A DNA stretch of 64,000 nt from Xanthobacter dioxanivorans. Its GTDB lineage: Bacteria > Pseudomonadota > Alphaproteobacteria > Rhizobiales > Xanthobacteraceae. Made by a program: the position numbers and the translations under genes. The DNA is taken from positions 992,001 through 1,056,000 of the forward strand of contig NZ_CP063362.1 of NCBI RefSeq assembly GCF_016807805.1, given 5' to 3'. Shown in pieces: positions 17,089 through 26,097 of this stretch; position 1 is the stretch's first letter, and each line of letters opens with the position of its first letter. The notes under the pieces were generated by a model that ran no database searches, had not been told where the DNA came from, and saw nothing but the letters and a program-made list of their open reading frames with translations.

Positions 17089-17397
17089 CGCCCCCAAGTC
17101 CCCAAGAATCAGATGTGAGAGCGCGCAAAGGCCGGCCTGATTCGCAAGGTGGCCCGTCGCGCACATTCACCTTGTTGAAGCCTGTAACCGGTGTCCGCAG
17201 GCGGGTCGATGCGTTTCGCCCGGATCCTGACACCAGATCCCGAGCGCGACCTTATGTGCTTCTGATTAAGAAGTGGTAGGCAGTCAAGGCGTTCCGGGGC
17301 CCGCCGGGCCGGAAAGACAAAGGGCCGCTCCACAGATGCGGAACGGCCCTCGAAAAACATGCGGCCTCCCGGAGGGAGGCTGCACGGGACGCATGCG
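17089..17397. other. Intergenic region between priming transferase and pntB
   Basis: About 310 bases. Apart from the pntB terminator it should contain the promoter of the priming transferase gene. No supported gene. Confidence 0.5.
17312..17350 (-). terminator. Terminator of the transhydrogenase operon
   Basis: On the minus strand AGGGCCGTTCC pairs with GGAGCGGCCCT (one wobble) across an 8-nt loop and is followed by TTGTCTTT. It lies about 50 bases past the pntB stop. Confidence 0.75.
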
Positions 17398-18804
17398 TCA
17401 GTGGCCCAGCGCCTTGACCACTTCCTCGGTGACTTTCTTGGCGTCGCCGAAGAGCATCATGGTGTTGTCCTTGAAGAACAGCTCGTTCTCCACGCCGGCG
17501 TAGCCGGCCGCCATGCCGCGCTTGATGAAGAGGACCGTCTTGGCCTTCTCCACGTCGAGGATGGGCATGCCGAAGATGGGCGACTGCGGGTCGGTCTTGG
17601 CGGCCGGGTTGGTCACGTCGTTGGCGCCGATGACGAAGGCCACGTCCGCCTGGGCGAACTCGGAGTTGATGTCCTCGAGCTCGAACACCTCGTCGTAGGG
17701 CACCTGGGCCTCGGCGAGGAGCACGTTCATGTGGCCCGGCATGCGGCCCGCCACCGGGTGGATGGCGTACTTCACCTCGACGCCCTCCGCCTTGAGGAGG
17801 TCGGCCATCTCGCGCAGCGCGTGCTGGGCCTGGGCCACCGCCATGCCGTAGCCCGGCACGATGATCACCTTCTCGGCGTTCTTCATGATGTAGGCCGCGT
17901 CGTCCGCCGAGCCCTGCTTCACCGGGCGGGCTTCCGCCTGCCCGCCGCCGCCGGCCGCCGCGGCGTCGCCGCCGAAGCCGCCGAGGATGACGGAGATGAA
18001 GGAGCGGTTCATCCCCTTGCACATGATGTAGGAGAGGATGGCGCCCGAGGAGCCCACCAGCGCGCCGGTGATGATGAGCGCGGTGTTGCCCAGGGTGAAG
18101 CCGATGCCGGCCGCCGCCCAACCCGAGTAGGAGTTCAGCATCGACACCACGACGGGCATGTCCGCGCCGCCGATGGGGATGATGAGCAGCCCGCCGAGCA
18201 CCAGCGACACCGCCGTGATGATCCAGAACAGCGTGATCGAGCCGGTGAGCACGAAGGCGATGATCAGGACCAGCAGCAGGATGCCGAGGCCGGCATTGAT
18301 GAGGTGCCGCGCCGGCAGCATGATCGGCTTGCCGCTCATGTTGCCGTTGAGCTTGGCGAAGGCGATGATCGAGCCGGTGAAGGTGATGGCGCCGATGGCC
18401 ACACCCAGCGACATCTCCACCAGGCTCGCGCCGTGCAGGTGCCCTGGATCGCCGATGCCGAAGGCGCGCGGCGCATAGAGGGCCGCCGCCGCCACCAGCA
18501 CCGCCGCGAGACCCACCAGCGAGTGGAAGGCGGCCACGAGCTGCGGCATCTGCGTCATGGCGATGCGCTTGGCCACCACCGCGCCGATGCCACCGCCGAT
18601 GCCGATGCCGGCAAGCACCAGCACCCAGCCGAAGAGATCCGACGGCGGCGACAGGGCCAGCGTGGTGAGGATGGCGATGCCCATGCCCACCATGCCGAAC
18701 AGGTTGCCCTGCCGCGAGGTGGTGGGGTGGGACAGGCCGCGGAGCGCCAGGATGAAGAGGATGCCGGCGACCAGATAGAGAAGGGCGGCGAGGTTCGCGT
18801 TCAT
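17398..18804 (-). CDS. pntB: NAD(P) transhydrogenase subunit beta
   Basis: 468-aa membrane subunit of the proton-translocating transhydrogenase, which drives hydride transfer from NADH to NADP+ with the proton gradient. The first half contains about nine membrane helices (NANLAALLYLVAGILFILAL onward). The C-terminal ~180 residues form NADP-binding domain III, with IVPGYGMAVAQAQHALREMADLL, HPVAGRMPGHMNVLLAEA, YDEVFELEDINSEF and the NDVTNPAAKTDP loop. Length fits the family. It lies 10 nt downstream of pntAB in a three-gene operon and is followed by a terminator. Confidence 0.97.
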   Translation of the reverse strand: MNANLAALLYLVAGILFILALRGLSHPTTSRQGNLFGMVGMGIAILTTLALSPPSDLFGWVLVLAGIGIGGGIGAVVAKRIAMTQMPQLVAAFHSLVGLAAVLVAAAALYAPRAFGIGDPGHLHGASLVEMSLGVAIGAITFTGSIIAFAKLNGNMSGKPIMLPARHLINAGLGILLLVLIIAFVLTGSITLFWIITAVSLVLGGLLIIPIGGADMPVVVSMLNSYSGWAAAGIGFTLGNTALIITGALVGSSGAILSYIMCKGMNRSFISVILGGFGGDAAAAGGGGQAEARPVKQGSADDAAYIMKNAEKVIIVPGYGMAVAQAQHALREMADLLKAEGVEVKYAIHPVAGRMPGHMNVLLAEAQVPYDEVFELEDINSEFAQADVAFVIGANDVTNPAAKTDPQSPIFGMPILDVEKAKTVLFIKRGMAAGYAGVENELFFKDNTMMLFGDAKKVTEEVVKALGH

Positions 18805-18814
18805 GTCCCCCGCC

Positions 18815-19267
18815 TCACTTCTTCTTGGAGTACATGGCGAGCATCCGGCTGGTCACGAGGAACCCGCCGAAGATGTTCACCGAGGCGAAGACGAGCGCGA
18901 CGAAACCGAAGATGCGCGCTCCCCAGGCATGGGCGCTGTCGCCCACCGTGGTCACGCCCACCGCGAGCAGCGCGCCCACCACGATCACCGAGGAGATGGC
19001 GTTGGTGACGCTCATCAGCGGGGTGTGCAGCGCCGGGGTCACCGACCACACCACGTAATAGCCCACGAACACGGCGAGCACGAAGATGGAGAGGCGGAAC
19101 ACGAACGGGTCGATCGCGCCTCCGGTGGCGGCATGCGCGACACCGCCAAGGGCGGTGGCGGCCTGATCGGCATACATCTGGGCGGCTTCCGCCGCCTGTC
19201 GCGCCACCTCGGCCGCGTAGCGCGCCTGTTGTGCGGCGTCGGCCGCCAGCTGTGGATTGGGGTTCAT
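18815..19267 (-). CDS. pntAB: NAD(P) transhydrogenase subunit alpha part 2 (domain II)
   Basis: 150-aa small membrane subunit. In alphaproteobacteria the alpha subunit is split and this piece contributes three to four membrane helices ([57 protein letters not shown]). [18 protein letters not shown] is a family-typical loop. The N-terminal ~45 residues form an alanine-rich helical extension with repeated Ala-Ala-Gln/Glu. The start overlaps the pntAA stop by one base, indicating tight coupling. Confidence 0.95.
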   Translation of the reverse strand: MNPNPQLAADAAQQARYAAEVARQAAEAAQMYADQAATALGGVAHAATGGAIDPFVFRLSIFVLAVFVGYYVVWSVTPALHTPLMSVTNAISSVIVVGALLAVGVTTVGDSAHAWGARIFGFVALVFASVNIFGGFLVTSRMLAMYSKKK

Positions 19268-20415
19268 CAGGCCGCTCCCTCGGTCTTCGGGGCGAAATTG
19301 GGGTGCACGACGGCGCCGTCGCGGGTGATGAGCGTTGCCTTGACCAGCTCATCCTCCCACTTCACGGCGAGGGACTTGGAGGCCTTGTCCACCATCGTCT
19401 CGAAGAAGTTGAACAGGTTCTTGGCATAGAGCGGAGAGGACGAGGCGGCGATCCGGCCGGGCACGTTGAGGTGGCCGACGATCTTGACGTTGCCCACCTC
19501 GACCACCTCGCCGGGGACCGCGCCGGCGACATTGCCGCCACGCTCCACCGCGAGGTCCACGATCACCGAGCCCGGCTTCATGGAGGCCACCATCTCCGCC
19601 GAGATCAGGCGCGGCGCGGGCCGGCCGGGGATCAAGGCGGTGGTGATGACGATGTCCTGCTTCTTCACGTGGTCGGCGACGAGGGCGGCCTGCTTGGCCT
19701 GGTACTCGGCGGACATGGGCTTGGCATAGCCGGCGGCGGTCTCCGCCTGCTTGAACTCGTCGTCCTCCACCGCGACGAACTTGGCGCCGAGGGAGGCGAC
19801 CTGCTCCTTGGCGGCGGGGCGCACGTCGGTGGCGGTCACGATGGCACCGAGGCGGCGGGCGGTGGCGATGGCCTGGAGCCCGGCCACGCCCGCCCCCATG
19901 ACGAAGACGCGCGCCGCGGGTACGGTGCCGGCGGCGGTCATCATCTGCGGCAGGGCTCGGTTGAACTCCGCGGCGGCGTCGATCACCGCGCGGTAGCCGG
20001 CAAGGTTCGCCTGGGAGGACAGCACGTCCATCACCTGGGCCCGGGTGATGCGGGGCATCAGCTCCATGGCGAAGGCGTTGACGTTGTAGCGGGCCAGCGT
20101 CGCCAGCGCCTCGTCATTGCCGTACGGGTCGAGGATGGCCAGAAGCAGCGCGCCGGGCTTGTACGACGAAAGTTCGGCTTCCGTCGGGCGGCGCACCTTC
20201 AGTACCACGTCCGCGCCGTACAGCGCATCCGACGCCGACGGCGCGATGGTGGCGCCTGCCGCCACATAGTCGGCATCGAGAATGCCGGACTTCACGCCCG
20301 CGCCGGTCTCCACCGCCACGTCGGCGCCAAGCGCGACGAGACGCTTCACCGTATCCGGGGTCGCAGCGACCCGCGGCTCGCCGAGATCAATCTCGGCGGG
20401 GACAGCGATTTTCAT
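19267..20415 (-). CDS. pntAA: NAD(P) transhydrogenase subunit alpha part 1 (domain I)
   Basis: 382-aa soluble NAD(H)-binding domain I, related to alanine dehydrogenase. Landmarks are [40 protein letters not shown], the [23 protein letters not shown] dinucleotide fold, [20 protein letters not shown], the mobile-loop region with [21 protein letters not shown], and [18 protein letters not shown]. First gene of the operon after the small oxidase subunit IV gene, 35 nt away. It supplies NADPH together with PntAB and PntB. Confidence 0.97.
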   Translation of the reverse strand: MKIAVPAEIDLGEPRVAATPDTVKRLVALGADVAVETGAGVKSGILDADYVAAGATIAPSASDALYGADVVLKVRRPTEAELSSYKPGALLLAILDPYGNDEALATLARYNVNAFAMELMPRITRAQVMDVLSSQANLAGYRAVIDAAAEFNRALPQMMTAAGTVPAARVFVMGAGVAGLQAIATARRLGAIVTATDVRPAAKEQVASLGAKFVAVEDDEFKQAETAAGYAKPMSAEYQAKQAALVADHVKKQDIVITTALIPGRPAPRLISAEMVASMKPGSVIVDLAVERGGNVAGAVPGEVVEVGNVKIVGHLNVPGRIAASSSPLYAKNLFNFFETMVDKASKSLAVKWEDELVKATLITRDGAVVHPNFAPKTEGAA

Positions 20416-20450
20416 CTGAAATGTCTCCGGTGCTCCCGCCCATCAGCGGG

Positions 20451-20603
20451 TCAGAGGAGGAAGATCCACATGAGGGCGAGGATGATAGCGACGCCGATCG
20501 CGCCCCATTTGGTCAGGGCGGTGAAAAGGACGTAGGTGCTCTCGTGTTCGGCGTAGTCGTTGCCATCCGCGGTGGCATACTCGGCCGTGGCGTGGTCAGC
20601 CAT
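20451..20603 (-). CDS. aa3-type cytochrome c oxidase subunit IV (small membrane protein)
   Basis: 50-aa protein: MADHATAEYATADGNDYAEH, then a short linker and a single membrane helix ending ILALMWIFLL. This matches the bacterial aa3 oxidase subunit IV family (COX4_pro_2): an acidic/aromatic N-terminus with an H/Y-rich stretch, then one helix beginning after an FTALTKWG-type turn. A strong ribosome site, CAGGGGGAAAAG, precedes the ATG. It lies 35 nt upstream of pntAA on the same strand and is probably the first gene of that operon, linking an oxidase accessory subunit with transhydrogenase expression. Confidence 0.85.
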   Translation of the reverse strand: MADHATAEYATADGNDYAEHESTYVLFTALTKWGAIGVAIILALMWIFLL

Positions 20604-20633
20604 CTTTTCCCCCTGCTCCAGCGTTTGTATTGG

Positions 20634-20662
20634 CCTTTAGCGGAGTTGCGAATTTCTGGCAA
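20634..20662 (-). promoter_or_regulatory. Candidate promoter for the subunit IV-pnt operon
   Basis: On the minus strand TTGCCA (20662-20657) and TAAAGG (20639-20634) are spaced 17 bases apart, about 30 bases before the ATG. It is a plausible sigma-70-type promoter, judged by eye. Confidence 0.4.
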
Positions 20663-20803
20663 CCGCATTGTGGTGTACAATATGCCACCAAAATCCGGGG
20701 GAGTGCCGCGGGCTCGGCTGAAGCGATTGTCCGATATGAAGAACACGTTGGCCTGGCATCGTATGTTCTTGTTTTGTTCGCGGCGCGGTGCTAGCCTTTT
20801 TTT

Positions 20804-22096
20804 ATGATGCCCGATCGTGATTCCCGCTCTCGCACAGCACGCCGGTCCCCGCCTGCGGACGACGGCGCGCCGAGGGACAAGCCAGCCCCCCCGGCGCGGA
20901 AGGTGAAGGCGGCGCCGCTCGCGGTGACCGAGCCGCGGTCGGCGCGCATTGTCGGCCGCCTCGCGGAAGAGCGGGCGCTCCCGCCCCCTGCCGTCCCCGC
21001 CGCGCTCCACGGGGAGGGCGGTGCGGGCGTCGAGGCGGAGCGCCGGCGTGGGCGCGGCGCGGTGTCCAACGCCGCCGGGCGGTTCGAGCCGGCGGCCCGG
21101 GTGCTGTTCGACGACGGCTGGCAGAGCCTCGAAGAGCTGCCCCCCTTCCGCACGCAGGTAACGGAGGAACGCGCGCGCACGATCATCACCCGCAACCAGT
21201 CACCCGACATCGCCTTCGACCGCTCCATCAACGCCTATCGCGGATGCGAGCACGGATGCGTCTATTGTTTCGCGCGGCCGACCCATGCCTATCACGGCCT
21301 CTCCGCCGGCCTCGATTTCGAGAGCAAGCTGTTCGTAAAGCCGGACGCACCGGAACTGCTGGCGCGGGAGCTCTCCCACCCCTCCTACCAGCCCCGCGTC
21401 ATCGCCATGGGCACCAACACCGACCCCTACCAGCCCATCGAACGGCGCTACGAAGTGACGCGGCGCATTCTCGAGGTGCTGGCGGATTTCGGCCATCCGG
21501 TGGGCATCGTGACCAAGTCGGCGCTGGTGGCCCGTGACATCGACATCCTCGCCCCCATGGCCGAGCGCGGCCTGGTGAAGGTGGCCATCTCCGTCACCAC
21601 CCTCGACCCGCATCTCGCCCGGACCATGGAGCCGAGGGCGGCGAGCCCGCACGTTCGGCTCGGCACCATCCGCCGCCTCGCCGACGCGGGCATCCCCACG
21701 GCCGTGCTCACCGCCCCGCTCATCCCGGCGCTGAACGACATGGAGGTGGAGCGCATCCTCGACGCGGCCAAGGCCGCGGGCGCCTGCGAGGCCGGCTACG
21801 TCATGCTGCGCCTGCCGCTGGAGATCGCCGACCTGTTCCGTGAATGGCTGGTGGCGCATTTTCCCGACAAGGCCCGGCACGTGCTGGGCCTCATCCGGCA
21901 GATGCACGGCGGGCGGGACTATGATGCCACCTTCGGCAAGCGGCAGCGCGGCGAAGGCCCCTATGCGTGGACCATCGGCCGCCGCTTCGAGATCGCCGCC
22001 CGGCGCCTCGGCCTGGCGGGACGGGGCATGAAGCTCACCACCACCCATTTCCGCCGTCCGGCCGCTCCCGGCCAGCAGCTTTCCCTGTTCGATTGA
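20804..22096 (+). CDS. PA0069-family radical SAM protein (SplB-like)
   Basis: 430-aa radical SAM enzyme. The iron-sulfur Cys motif is CEHGCVYC (C148, C152, C155), the CxxxCxxC triad, embedded in YRGCEHGCVYCFARPTHAY, typical of the Rv2578c/PA0069 group related to spore photoproduct lyase. Downstream are VIAMGTNTDPYQPIERRYEVTR, GHPVGIVTKSALVARDIDIL and TTLDPHLARTMEPRA. Function in this group is not established. The N-terminal ~100 residues are disordered and Arg/Pro-rich. It overlaps no neighbour and is 7 nt from the VOC gene, so the two are probably co-transcribed. Confidence 0.92.
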   Translation: MMPDRDSRSRTARRSPPADDGAPRDKPAPPARKVKAAPLAVTEPRSARIVGRLAEERALPPPAVPAALHGEGGAGVEAERRRGRGAVSNAAGRFEPAARVLFDDGWQSLEELPPFRTQVTEERARTIITRNQSPDIAFDRSINAYRGCEHGCVYCFARPTHAYHGLSAGLDFESKLFVKPDAPELLARELSHPSYQPRVIAMGTNTDPYQPIERRYEVTRRILEVLADFGHPVGIVTKSALVARDIDILAPMAERGLVKVAISVTTLDPHLARTMEPRAASPHVRLGTIRRLADAGIPTAVLTAPLIPALNDMEVERILDAAKAAGACEAGYVMLRLPLEIADLFREWLVAHFPDKARHVLGLIRQMHGGRDYDATFGKRQRGEGPYAWTIGRRFEIAARRLGLAGRGMKLTTTHFRRPAAPGQQLSLFD

Positions 22097-22103
22097 GAGC
22101 CCC

Positions 22104-22571
22104 ATGCCCGTGCCGACCACTTCGCCTTCGCCAGCCCTGCGCCTCCATTTGGTCACCCTCGGCGTCGGTGACCTCGCCCGCGCCTGCGCATTCTATTCGG
22201 CCATGGGTCTCGAACAGCGCGACGCCGGAGCGGAGGGCGTCGCCTTCTTCATGGCCGGGCACGTGGTGCTGAGCCTGTTCCCACGCCATCGCCTCGCGGA
22301 GGACGCAACCCTTCCCGACGAGCCCGCGCAGCGTTTCGCCGGGCAGACGCTCGCCTGCAACGTGGCAAGCGAAGAGGAGGTGGCCGCACTCATCGCCCGT
22401 GCGGCTGCGGCCGGAGGCACGCAGGTGAAGCCGGCGCAGAAGGTCTTCTGGGGCGGGACGAGCGGCTATTTCGCCGATCCTGACGGGCACCTGTGGGAAG
22501 TGGCGCACAATCCCTTCTTCCCATTCGATGCCGAAGGTCGGCTGACCGTGCCCAAGAAAGCCGCATCTTGA
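22104..22571 (+). CDS. VOC family protein (glyoxalase/dioxygenase fold)
   Basis: 155-aa single-module vicinal-oxygen-chelate protein. LHLVTLGVGDLARACAFYSAMGLEQR opens the fold with a metal-ligand His. GHVVLSLFPRHRLAED, ACNVASEEEVAALIARA, and GGTSGYFADPDGHLWEVAHNPFF supply the second half with the canonical DPDGHLWE metal-binding Glu. Members are metal-dependent lyases, dioxygenases or resistance proteins; nothing here fixes the substrate. It follows the radical SAM gene closely. Confidence 0.9.
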   Translation: MPVPTTSPSPALRLHLVTLGVGDLARACAFYSAMGLEQRDAGAEGVAFFMAGHVVLSLFPRHRLAEDATLPDEPAQRFAGQTLACNVASEEEVAALIARAAAAGGTQVKPAQKVFWGGTSGYFADPDGHLWEVAHNPFFPFDAEGRLTVPKKAAS

Positions 22572-22618
22572 GCCGCACGGTGCGCGGCGGGTGCGGTGCT
22601 CGCCGCGCCGTGATGCCT

Positions 22619-23308
22619 TCAGGCGTCCGGGCGGCAGCGGTCGGCGCCATAGGCGCGCATGAACACGCGGACCGCACCCCGTACGGATTTCGCCACCGAT
22701 TCCGGGTCGGGGGCGTCCGGCGCGCCGACGAGGACGGGAATGGTCACGCCGTCCTTGCACAAGGTGAGGAACTGGCTCGCCGCCTGATCCACGTCGTCAA
22801 TGTCGAGAACCCCCTGTTCCACCTTGGCGGCGAGGAAGCGGGACAGGCGGCTCACCCCCTCGCAGGGGCCGGCCTCGAAGAATTGCCGTCCGATGTCGGG
22901 AAACTTGGCAGAGATGGCGATGACGGTGCGCAGCAGCGCGATGCTGCTCGGGCGCAGGACGGCGTGGATGAAGGAATAGCCGAGCTTGGTGAGGGCGGTT
23001 TCCACGTCCTCTTCCTCGGCATCCACCACGAACATCCGCTCTGCGGTCTCCTCGCATTCGCTCGCGACCAGGGCGGCGAAGAGGTCTTCCTTGTTCTCGA
23101 AATAAACGTAGAGGGTGCCCTTGGAGACTCCGGCCGCGCGCGCGATATCGCCCATGCTGGCAGCGTCGAAGCCGCGATCGAAAAACACATCCCGCGCACC
23201 CACCAGGATCTGATTGCGCTTTTCGGGGTCCTGCCCGGCGGCGGACAGGCTCTCCCGCGTGTTGCCTGCGCGCACCTTGAGGTCCCCGTCGGCACCGCTC
23301 TCGCTCAT
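22619..23308 (-). CDS. TetR/AcrR family transcriptional regulator
   Basis: 229-aa regulator with an N-terminal helix-turn-helix: ILVGARDVFFDRGFDAASMGDIARAAGVSKGTLYVYFENKEDLFAALV, closely following the TetR consensus. The C-terminal ligand domain (RMFVVDAEEEDVETALTKLGYSF onward, ending VRVFMRAYGADR) resembles the TetR_C AefR-like group. The ATG at 23308 is chosen because residues further upstream are not family-like. Two near-identical operator-like palindromes lie 130 to 210 bases upstream and are likely its binding sites, indicating autoregulation. No efflux pump gene is next to it. Confidence 0.92.
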   Translation of the reverse strand: MSESGADGDLKVRAGNTRESLSAAGQDPEKRNQILVGARDVFFDRGFDAASMGDIARAAGVSKGTLYVYFENKEDLFAALVASECEETAERMFVVDAEEEDVETALTKLGYSFIHAVLRPSSIALLRTVIAISAKFPDIGRQFFEAGPCEGVSRLSRFLAAKVEQGVLDIDDVDQAASQFLTLCKDGVTIPVLVGAPDAPDPESVAKSVRGAVRVFMRAYGADRCRPDA

Positions 23309-23438
23309 AAGCTCACGTCGCTTTCTCTCCCCGCCCTGTTCTCGGCGATGGCGCCCGCCCGGCGCAAGCTCCGAATGCCCGCCGCACCATGTCCGGCCAA
23401 CAGGTTGCACCCACGCCACAGTCCTTGAAAGGAAAAAA

Positions 23439-23458
23439 TTGACCGAACCGTTCAGTTC
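23439..23458. promoter_or_regulatory. Operator-like palindrome 1 (TetR site)
   Basis: TTGACCGAACCGTTCAGTTC. The core ACCGAAC-C-GTTCAGT is an imperfect inverted repeat. The same 20 bases occur in inverse orientation at 23501-23520 with one mismatch. Confidence 0.6.
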
Positions 23459-23462
23459 TCCG

Positions 23463-23491
23463 TTGCCAAGGCCGCGGAACTGGGCTAACTT
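23463..23491 (+). promoter_or_regulatory. Candidate plus-strand promoter between the two operators
   Basis: TTGCCA (23463-23468) and TAACTT (23486-23491) are 17 bases apart and lie between the two palindromes, predicting a start near 23498. The -10 match is weak. Confidence 0.35.
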
Positions 23492-23500
23492 CCATTCATC

Positions 23501-23520
23501 GAACTGAACCGTTCGGTCAA
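23501..23520. promoter_or_regulatory. Operator-like palindrome 2 (TetR site)
   Basis: GAACTGAACCGTTCGGTCAA, the reverse complement of site 1 with a single difference. Site-to-site spacing is 62 bases, about six helical turns, which would suit cooperative binding or looping. Confidence 0.6.
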
Positions 23521-23557
23521 TCGCGTGGTTCCGCAACCCACGCGCTGATCGGACCGA

Positions 23558-23593
23558 GGGAGGAGAGCAACGCCCCCGCTCTCCTCCCTTTTT
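23558..23593 (+). terminator. Strong intrinsic terminator on plus strand
   Basis: GGGAGGAGAGC (23558-23568) pairs perfectly with GCTCTCCTCCC (23578-23588), followed directly by TTTTT. The T-run is only on the plus strand, so it terminates rightward transcription although no plus-strand gene lies just upstream. Confidence 0.85.
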
Positions 23594-23839
23594 CATTTCG
23601 GCCGGCCTTCGGATGCGACGGCGCTGCGAACGGGACAACCGGCCTGCCTCCGGCCCCTCCGTCGATCCCGCCGGACCCCGCGACATTGCGCCACATCCGA
23701 CTTGGCGGCCTCCACCCCCACCCTACTTTACGGAAACCGATCCGGGCCCCTCTGGCGCAGACGACCTGCGTGATGTCGGATCACAGCGTGCTCAGCACTC
23801 TTTGGGACCCGAACCGCCCATGCTTTTTCTTCCGCCGTC

Positions 23840-24787
23840 ATGACGGCTGCGTCTTCCGCGAGCGATCGCGCCGGGCGGCGCCGCGCGCTCCTCGTCGTCA
23901 ATCCCCGCGCCCGCAATGGCTCGGCATCGCTGACGGCCGCGCGGGCCGCGCTGTCCGACGACCTTCACCTCATCGATGCCGACCTCCCGCAGGACCGCCC
24001 CCTGTCCGATCTCATCCGGGCCCGCGCCGGAGAGGTGGACCTGATCATCCTCGGCGGCGGCGACGGCACCCTCAACTCGGCCGCATCCGGCCTGTTCGAC
24101 ACCCAGCTCCCGCTGGGCGTCCTGCCGCTGGGCACCGCCAACGACTTCGCCCGCACCCTCGCCATCCCGCCCGATCCCCTCGCCGCGGCGCGCCTCATCG
24201 TGTCGGGGCAGCCGCGCGCCGTCGACCTCGGCGAGGTCAACGGCCATCCCTTCCTCAACGTCGCCAGCGTCGGCTTCTCGGCCGACCTCGCCCGCGCGCT
24301 GACCCAGCAGGCCAAGCGGCAATTCGGAATATTGGGATACGGCGTCGTCGCCGCCCGCCTGCTCCTGCAGTCGCGGCTCTTCACCGCCTTCATCGAGCAT
24401 GACGGCCAGGTCGAGACCGTGCGCACGCTGCAGGTCTCGGTGGGCAACGGACGCTATTACGGGGGCGGCATGACGGTCGCGGCCTCGGCCGCCCCCGACG
24501 ACGGAAAGCTGGATTTCTACAGCCTTGAAGTCGACCATTGGTGGCGGCTCCTGACCCTCCTTCCCGCGCTCCGGCGGGGCACGCAGGGCGAATGGGATGA
24601 CGTGCGCGCCTTCCGCACCACCGAGGTGGTGGTGCGGACCAGCCGCCCCCGACCCGTCAACACCGATGGCGAGCTCGTCACCTTCACCCCCGCGCATTTC
24701 CGCATCCGGCCGGCGGCCATCCGCGTGTACGCGCCGCCGGTCCGCGCCGCCTCTCCCGCAACCTCATCGCTCCTGGGTGCCCCGTGA
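23840..24787 (+). CDS. Diacylglycerol kinase family lipid kinase (YegS-like)
   Basis: 315-aa soluble lipid kinase of the DAGK-catalytic family, phosphorylating diacylglycerol or a related lipid. The N-terminal [14 protein letters not shown] is the family opening. The nucleotide-binding GGGDGT motif is at 72-77 ([19 protein letters not shown]), followed by [16 protein letters not shown], the second signature, and [23 protein letters not shown] near the end is the conserved C-terminal motif. Its stop overlaps the start of terC by one base, so the two genes are coupled. Confidence 0.92.
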   Translation: MTAASSASDRAGRRRALLVVNPRARNGSASLTAARAALSDDLHLIDADLPQDRPLSDLIRARAGEVDLIILGGGDGTLNSAASGLFDTQLPLGVLPLGTANDFARTLAIPPDPLAAARLIVSGQPRAVDLGEVNGHPFLNVASVGFSADLARALTQQAKRQFGILGYGVVAARLLLQSRLFTAFIEHDGQVETVRTLQVSVGNGRYYGGGMTVAASAAPDDGKLDFYSLEVDHWWRLLTLLPALRRGTQGEWDDVRAFRTTEVVVRTSRPRPVNTDGELVTFTPAHFRIRPAAIRVYAPPVRAASPATSSLLGAP

Positions 24788-25530
24788 TGGACTACCTCCT
24801 TCAACTCGCCGCCGACCCCGCCGCCTGGGTGGCCCTGGTGACGCTGGTGGCCATGGAAGTCGTGCTCGGCATCGACAACCTCATCTTCATCTCCATCCTC
24901 ACCAACAAGCTGCCGCCGCAGTACCGCTCGAAGGCCCGGCGCATCGGCATCGGCCTCGCTTTGGTGCTGCGCCTGGCGCTGCTCGGCACCATCGCCATCA
25001 TCGTGAAGCTGACGACCCCGATCTTCTCGGTCCTCGGACAGGGCTTCTCATGGCGCGACCTCATCCTCATCGCCGGCGGCCTGTTCCTGGTGTGGAAGGC
25101 CACCACCGAGATCCATCACAACGTGGATCCGGTCACCCATGCCGAGGACGTCAAGGAAAGCCGCGTGACCATCGGCTTCGCCGCCGCCATCGCCCAGATC
25201 CTGATGCTGGACCTCGTCTTCTCCATCGACAGCATCATCACCGCCGTGGGCATGACGGAGCACATCCCGATCATGATCATCGCCGTCATCGCGGCGGTCA
25301 CCTGCATGCTCCTGGCCGCCGATCCGCTGGCGAAGTTCATCGAGGCCAATCCCACCGTGGTGATGCTCGCCCTCGGCTTCCTCATCATGATCGGCATGAC
25401 GCTGATCGCCGAAGGCTTCGGCGCCCACGTGCCCAAGGGCTACGTCTATGCCGCCATGGGCTTTTCCACCGCCATCGAGGCGCTCAACATGCTGGTGCGG
25501 CGGCGCCGGACGGTGCCGCCGCACGGCTGA
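24787..25530 (+). CDS. TerC family integral membrane protein
   Basis: 247-aa polytopic protein with about seven helices. The TerC core motif is [20 protein letters not shown] near the N-terminus, with a second acidic membrane motif [18 protein letters not shown] in the middle; these acidic residues define the family. YkoY/Alx members export or handle Mn2+ during secretion of metalloproteins; tellurite resistance is another association. The ATG at 24787 (TGATG overlap) is preferred over a GTG three bases earlier. Probably co-transcribed with the lipid kinase gene. Confidence 0.93.
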   Translation: MDYLLQLAADPAAWVALVTLVAMEVVLGIDNLIFISILTNKLPPQYRSKARRIGIGLALVLRLALLGTIAIIVKLTTPIFSVLGQGFSWRDLILIAGGLFLVWKATTEIHHNVDPVTHAEDVKESRVTIGFAAAIAQILMLDLVFSIDSIITAVGMTEHIPIMIIAVIAAVTCMLLAADPLAKFIEANPTVVMLALGFLIMIGMTLIAEGFGAHVPKGYVYAAMGFSTAIEALNMLVRRRRTVPPHG

Positions 25531-25658
25531 GGCGTCGCAATGCGGGAACCCGGCTCCGCCGCATGGCGGGCCGGGCCCGATCTGCTCTATGCTTCGGTGC
25601 TGCGCCGGGCTGCCGGCCGGCGCGCTCCCCGATCGAGGTCAAAGTCAGAGGTTCGCCG

Positions 25659-26012
25659 ATGCCTCCCCGTCTCTTCCTCCGTGCCGCCGCCTGCGCCGCG
25701 GCGCCGTTCCTTGCCGTGCTCGCCTGGGGCACTCCCGCCTCGGCCCAGACCTGCCTCGAGCAGATCGTCGGCGTGCAGGCCGAGCTGAAATCGCGCCTGC
25801 CCCGTCCGCAGAAGCCGCCGACAGAGCAGCAGAGCATCGGCGCGCAGACCGACCAGCAGCCCACCCCGGGCTCGCTCTCCTCCGCCGGACTCAGCGAGCC
25901 TCAGACCGGCGCCTACGGCGCCCTCAACCAGGCCATCAACCTACAGGCCGCGGGCGACGAGGCCGGCTGCCTCAAGGCCCTCGCGGAAGCCAGGCGGCTC
26001 GGCGGCCTCTAG
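25659..26012 (+). CDS. Small periplasmic hypothetical protein
   Basis: 117-aa protein. It has a clear signal peptide (RLFLRAAACAAAPFLAVLAW, cleavage after PASAQ) and a mature part starting TCLEQIVGVQAELKSRL. A Pro/Gln-rich linker follows, then a helical C-terminus NQAINLQAAGDEAGCLKAL. Two Cys in the mature chain could form a disulfide. I do not recognise the family. The open frame continues upstream to 24597, but that part is a shadow of the lipid kinase and terC genes. Confidence 0.7.
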   Translation: MPPRLFLRAAACAAAPFLAVLAWGTPASAQTCLEQIVGVQAELKSRLPRPQKPPTEQQSIGAQTDQQPTPGSLSSAGLSEPQTGAYGALNQAINLQAAGDEAGCLKALAEARRLGGL

Positions 26013-26097
26013 GCGCGATCCGAGCAACTGAACCCATTTGCTCGGCAAATCGCCCTTAAGGACGTTGAGAGGGGACGCGGCGTCCTCTTTCCCCAAT

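Larger units (their letters stand above)
23498..23593 (+). ncRNA. Candidate small RNA or leader transcript
   Basis: No ORF explains this stretch, yet it has RNA-gene architecture. There is a possible promoter between two TetR operators. A strong stem follows: CGCGTGGTT at 23522-23530 pairs with AACCCACGCG at 23535-23544, with one bulged C and a CCGC loop. An ideal intrinsic terminator ends it at 23558-23593. The predicted transcript is roughly 95 nt. It could also be a leader or the remnant of a lost gene. No transcript data support it. Confidence 0.4.

Noticed and set aside
17359..19008. A 549-codon plus-strand frame opposite pntB
   Set aside because: Shadow of a well-conserved gene; composition rich in His, Arg and Gly with no motif.
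26068..26092. Terminator-like hairpin GAGGGGACGC/GCGTCCTC after the 25659 gene
   Set aside because: The stem needs a two-base bulge and leaves almost no loop, so it was not scored as a terminator.
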